Positions 63,501-64,000 of a stretch of 64,000 bases of DNA are shown here, piece after piece (within the stretch, counting starts at the first letter, position 1; the number at the start of each line of letters is the position of its first letter). The notes under the pieces are model-generated. The model was not told the DNA's origin, searched no databases, and saw only the letters and a list, made by a program, of their open reading frames with translations. The position numbers and the translations under genes were made by a program. Source of the stretch: Mesostigma viride (lineage: Eukaryota > Streptophyta > Mesostigmatophyceae > Mesostigmatales > Mesostigmataceae); the NCBI GenBank assembly GCA_009746045.1, contig RPFO01000542.1, forward strand, positions 610,978-674,977, read 5' to 3'.

Positions 63501-64000
63501 CCCAATTACCCCCCCCTGGCGCCAACCCCATTGCGCCGATTAAACTCATGACCACCGTGCGTGAAAGAGCGTGTCGCAACATCTTAAATGGCGACTCAGC
63601 CCGCGCTAGGCTATATTAACCCCCGCAGGGCCCCGCTGGTTACAATGCGACACAAGCCGGTGACCACCCCGAAAGCAAGCCCCCCAAAAGAGCCAGCATT
63701 TCGCAATTCCGGAACCGTCCAAAAAGGAAAGAGGTTTTACGACACCATAATAGACTGAGCCGCGCAGCAGGTGCTGAGACGAAAAAGAACGACAAACGTC
63801 TGGCGTAGCCTCGCCTCCCTAAGACGCCCTCCCCACCTCGAGTCTCGCAATAGGGAAATTTCTAGCTTCGGAGCGCAACTCTCGCGCGGCTCCTATTGTC
63901 CCCAACTACCCCTCCTCGGCAGGGGCAGCTGGACAACTGACCTGCCGCCACAAAAAATAATTTATGAAAAAACAGGTCGTTGCTGACAGGAACCTGGTTC
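63501..64000. other. Unassigned DNA at the right edge
   Basis: A plus-strand frame at 63,771-63,986 is Arg/Ser/Leu-rich without motifs. Nothing is recognised. Confidence 0.3.

Overview
This is a eukaryotic, gene-poor, transposon-packed window, most likely from a green alga. The host-type introns have GTAAG/GTGCGT donors and GTGCAG-like acceptors, and TGTAA polyadenylation-type signals lie behind both host-like genes. GC is moderate to high and chromodomain Ty3/gypsy elements are present. The organism is an inference; no marker gene fixes it. Nothing bacterial is seen.

Layout. 1-2,872: the 5' half of a Ty1/copia element (minus strand, running off the left edge). 2,873-6,137: mostly unrecognised DNA with a 145-bp tandem duplication and a small open frame. 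6,138-8,680: an intron-containing gene of unknown function. 8,797-9,170: a fold-back array of TCAGGA/TCTCAAGA repeats. 9,170-18,690: a LINE fragment (ORF1 tail and APE endonuclease, minus strand) split by a complete 8-kb Ty1/copia element (10,125-18,142) with 5-bp target duplications. 19,310-35,781: an old LTR-element remnant split by a nearly whole 11.9-kb Ty3/gypsy chromovirus (20,094-31,970, minus strand) that carries three extra ORFs. 36,300-49,258: a third gypsy remnant split by a second complete gypsy chromovirus (37,508-47,934, plus strand), whose 3' LTR is itself split by an ORF1-only LINE (45,926-47,899). 49,266-51,927: a terminal-inverted-repeat unit containing a nested TA-flanked mariner/pogo-like element. 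53,112-59,690: a pile-up of LINE copies that share a 3' hairpin and a TTAATTAA tail. 59,861-61,940: the 3' exons of a host gene that looks like condensin-II subunit H2. 61,941-64,000: repeats and unassigned DNA.

How the parts relate. Insertions are nested, so relative ages can be read: the LINE fragment is older than the copia element; the old LTR remnant is older than gypsy element 1; gypsy remnant 3 is older than gypsy element 2, which is older than the ORF1-only LINE. LTR pairs differ by about 11 changes (copia), 5 (gypsy 1) and 4 (gypsy 2), so the two complete gypsy elements look young.

The most interesting material is: (i) gypsy element 1, with a leader ORF resembling the RNase H1/caulimovirus P6 hybrid-binding domain and a 619-residue ORF behind pol; (ii) a LINE family in which ORF1 and ORF2 occur on separate units sharing one 3' hairpin, with one ORF2/ORF1 chimera; (iii) a copia element with an extra first ORF ending in a SUMO-interaction-like motif and a protease-like segment between integrase and reverse transcriptase.
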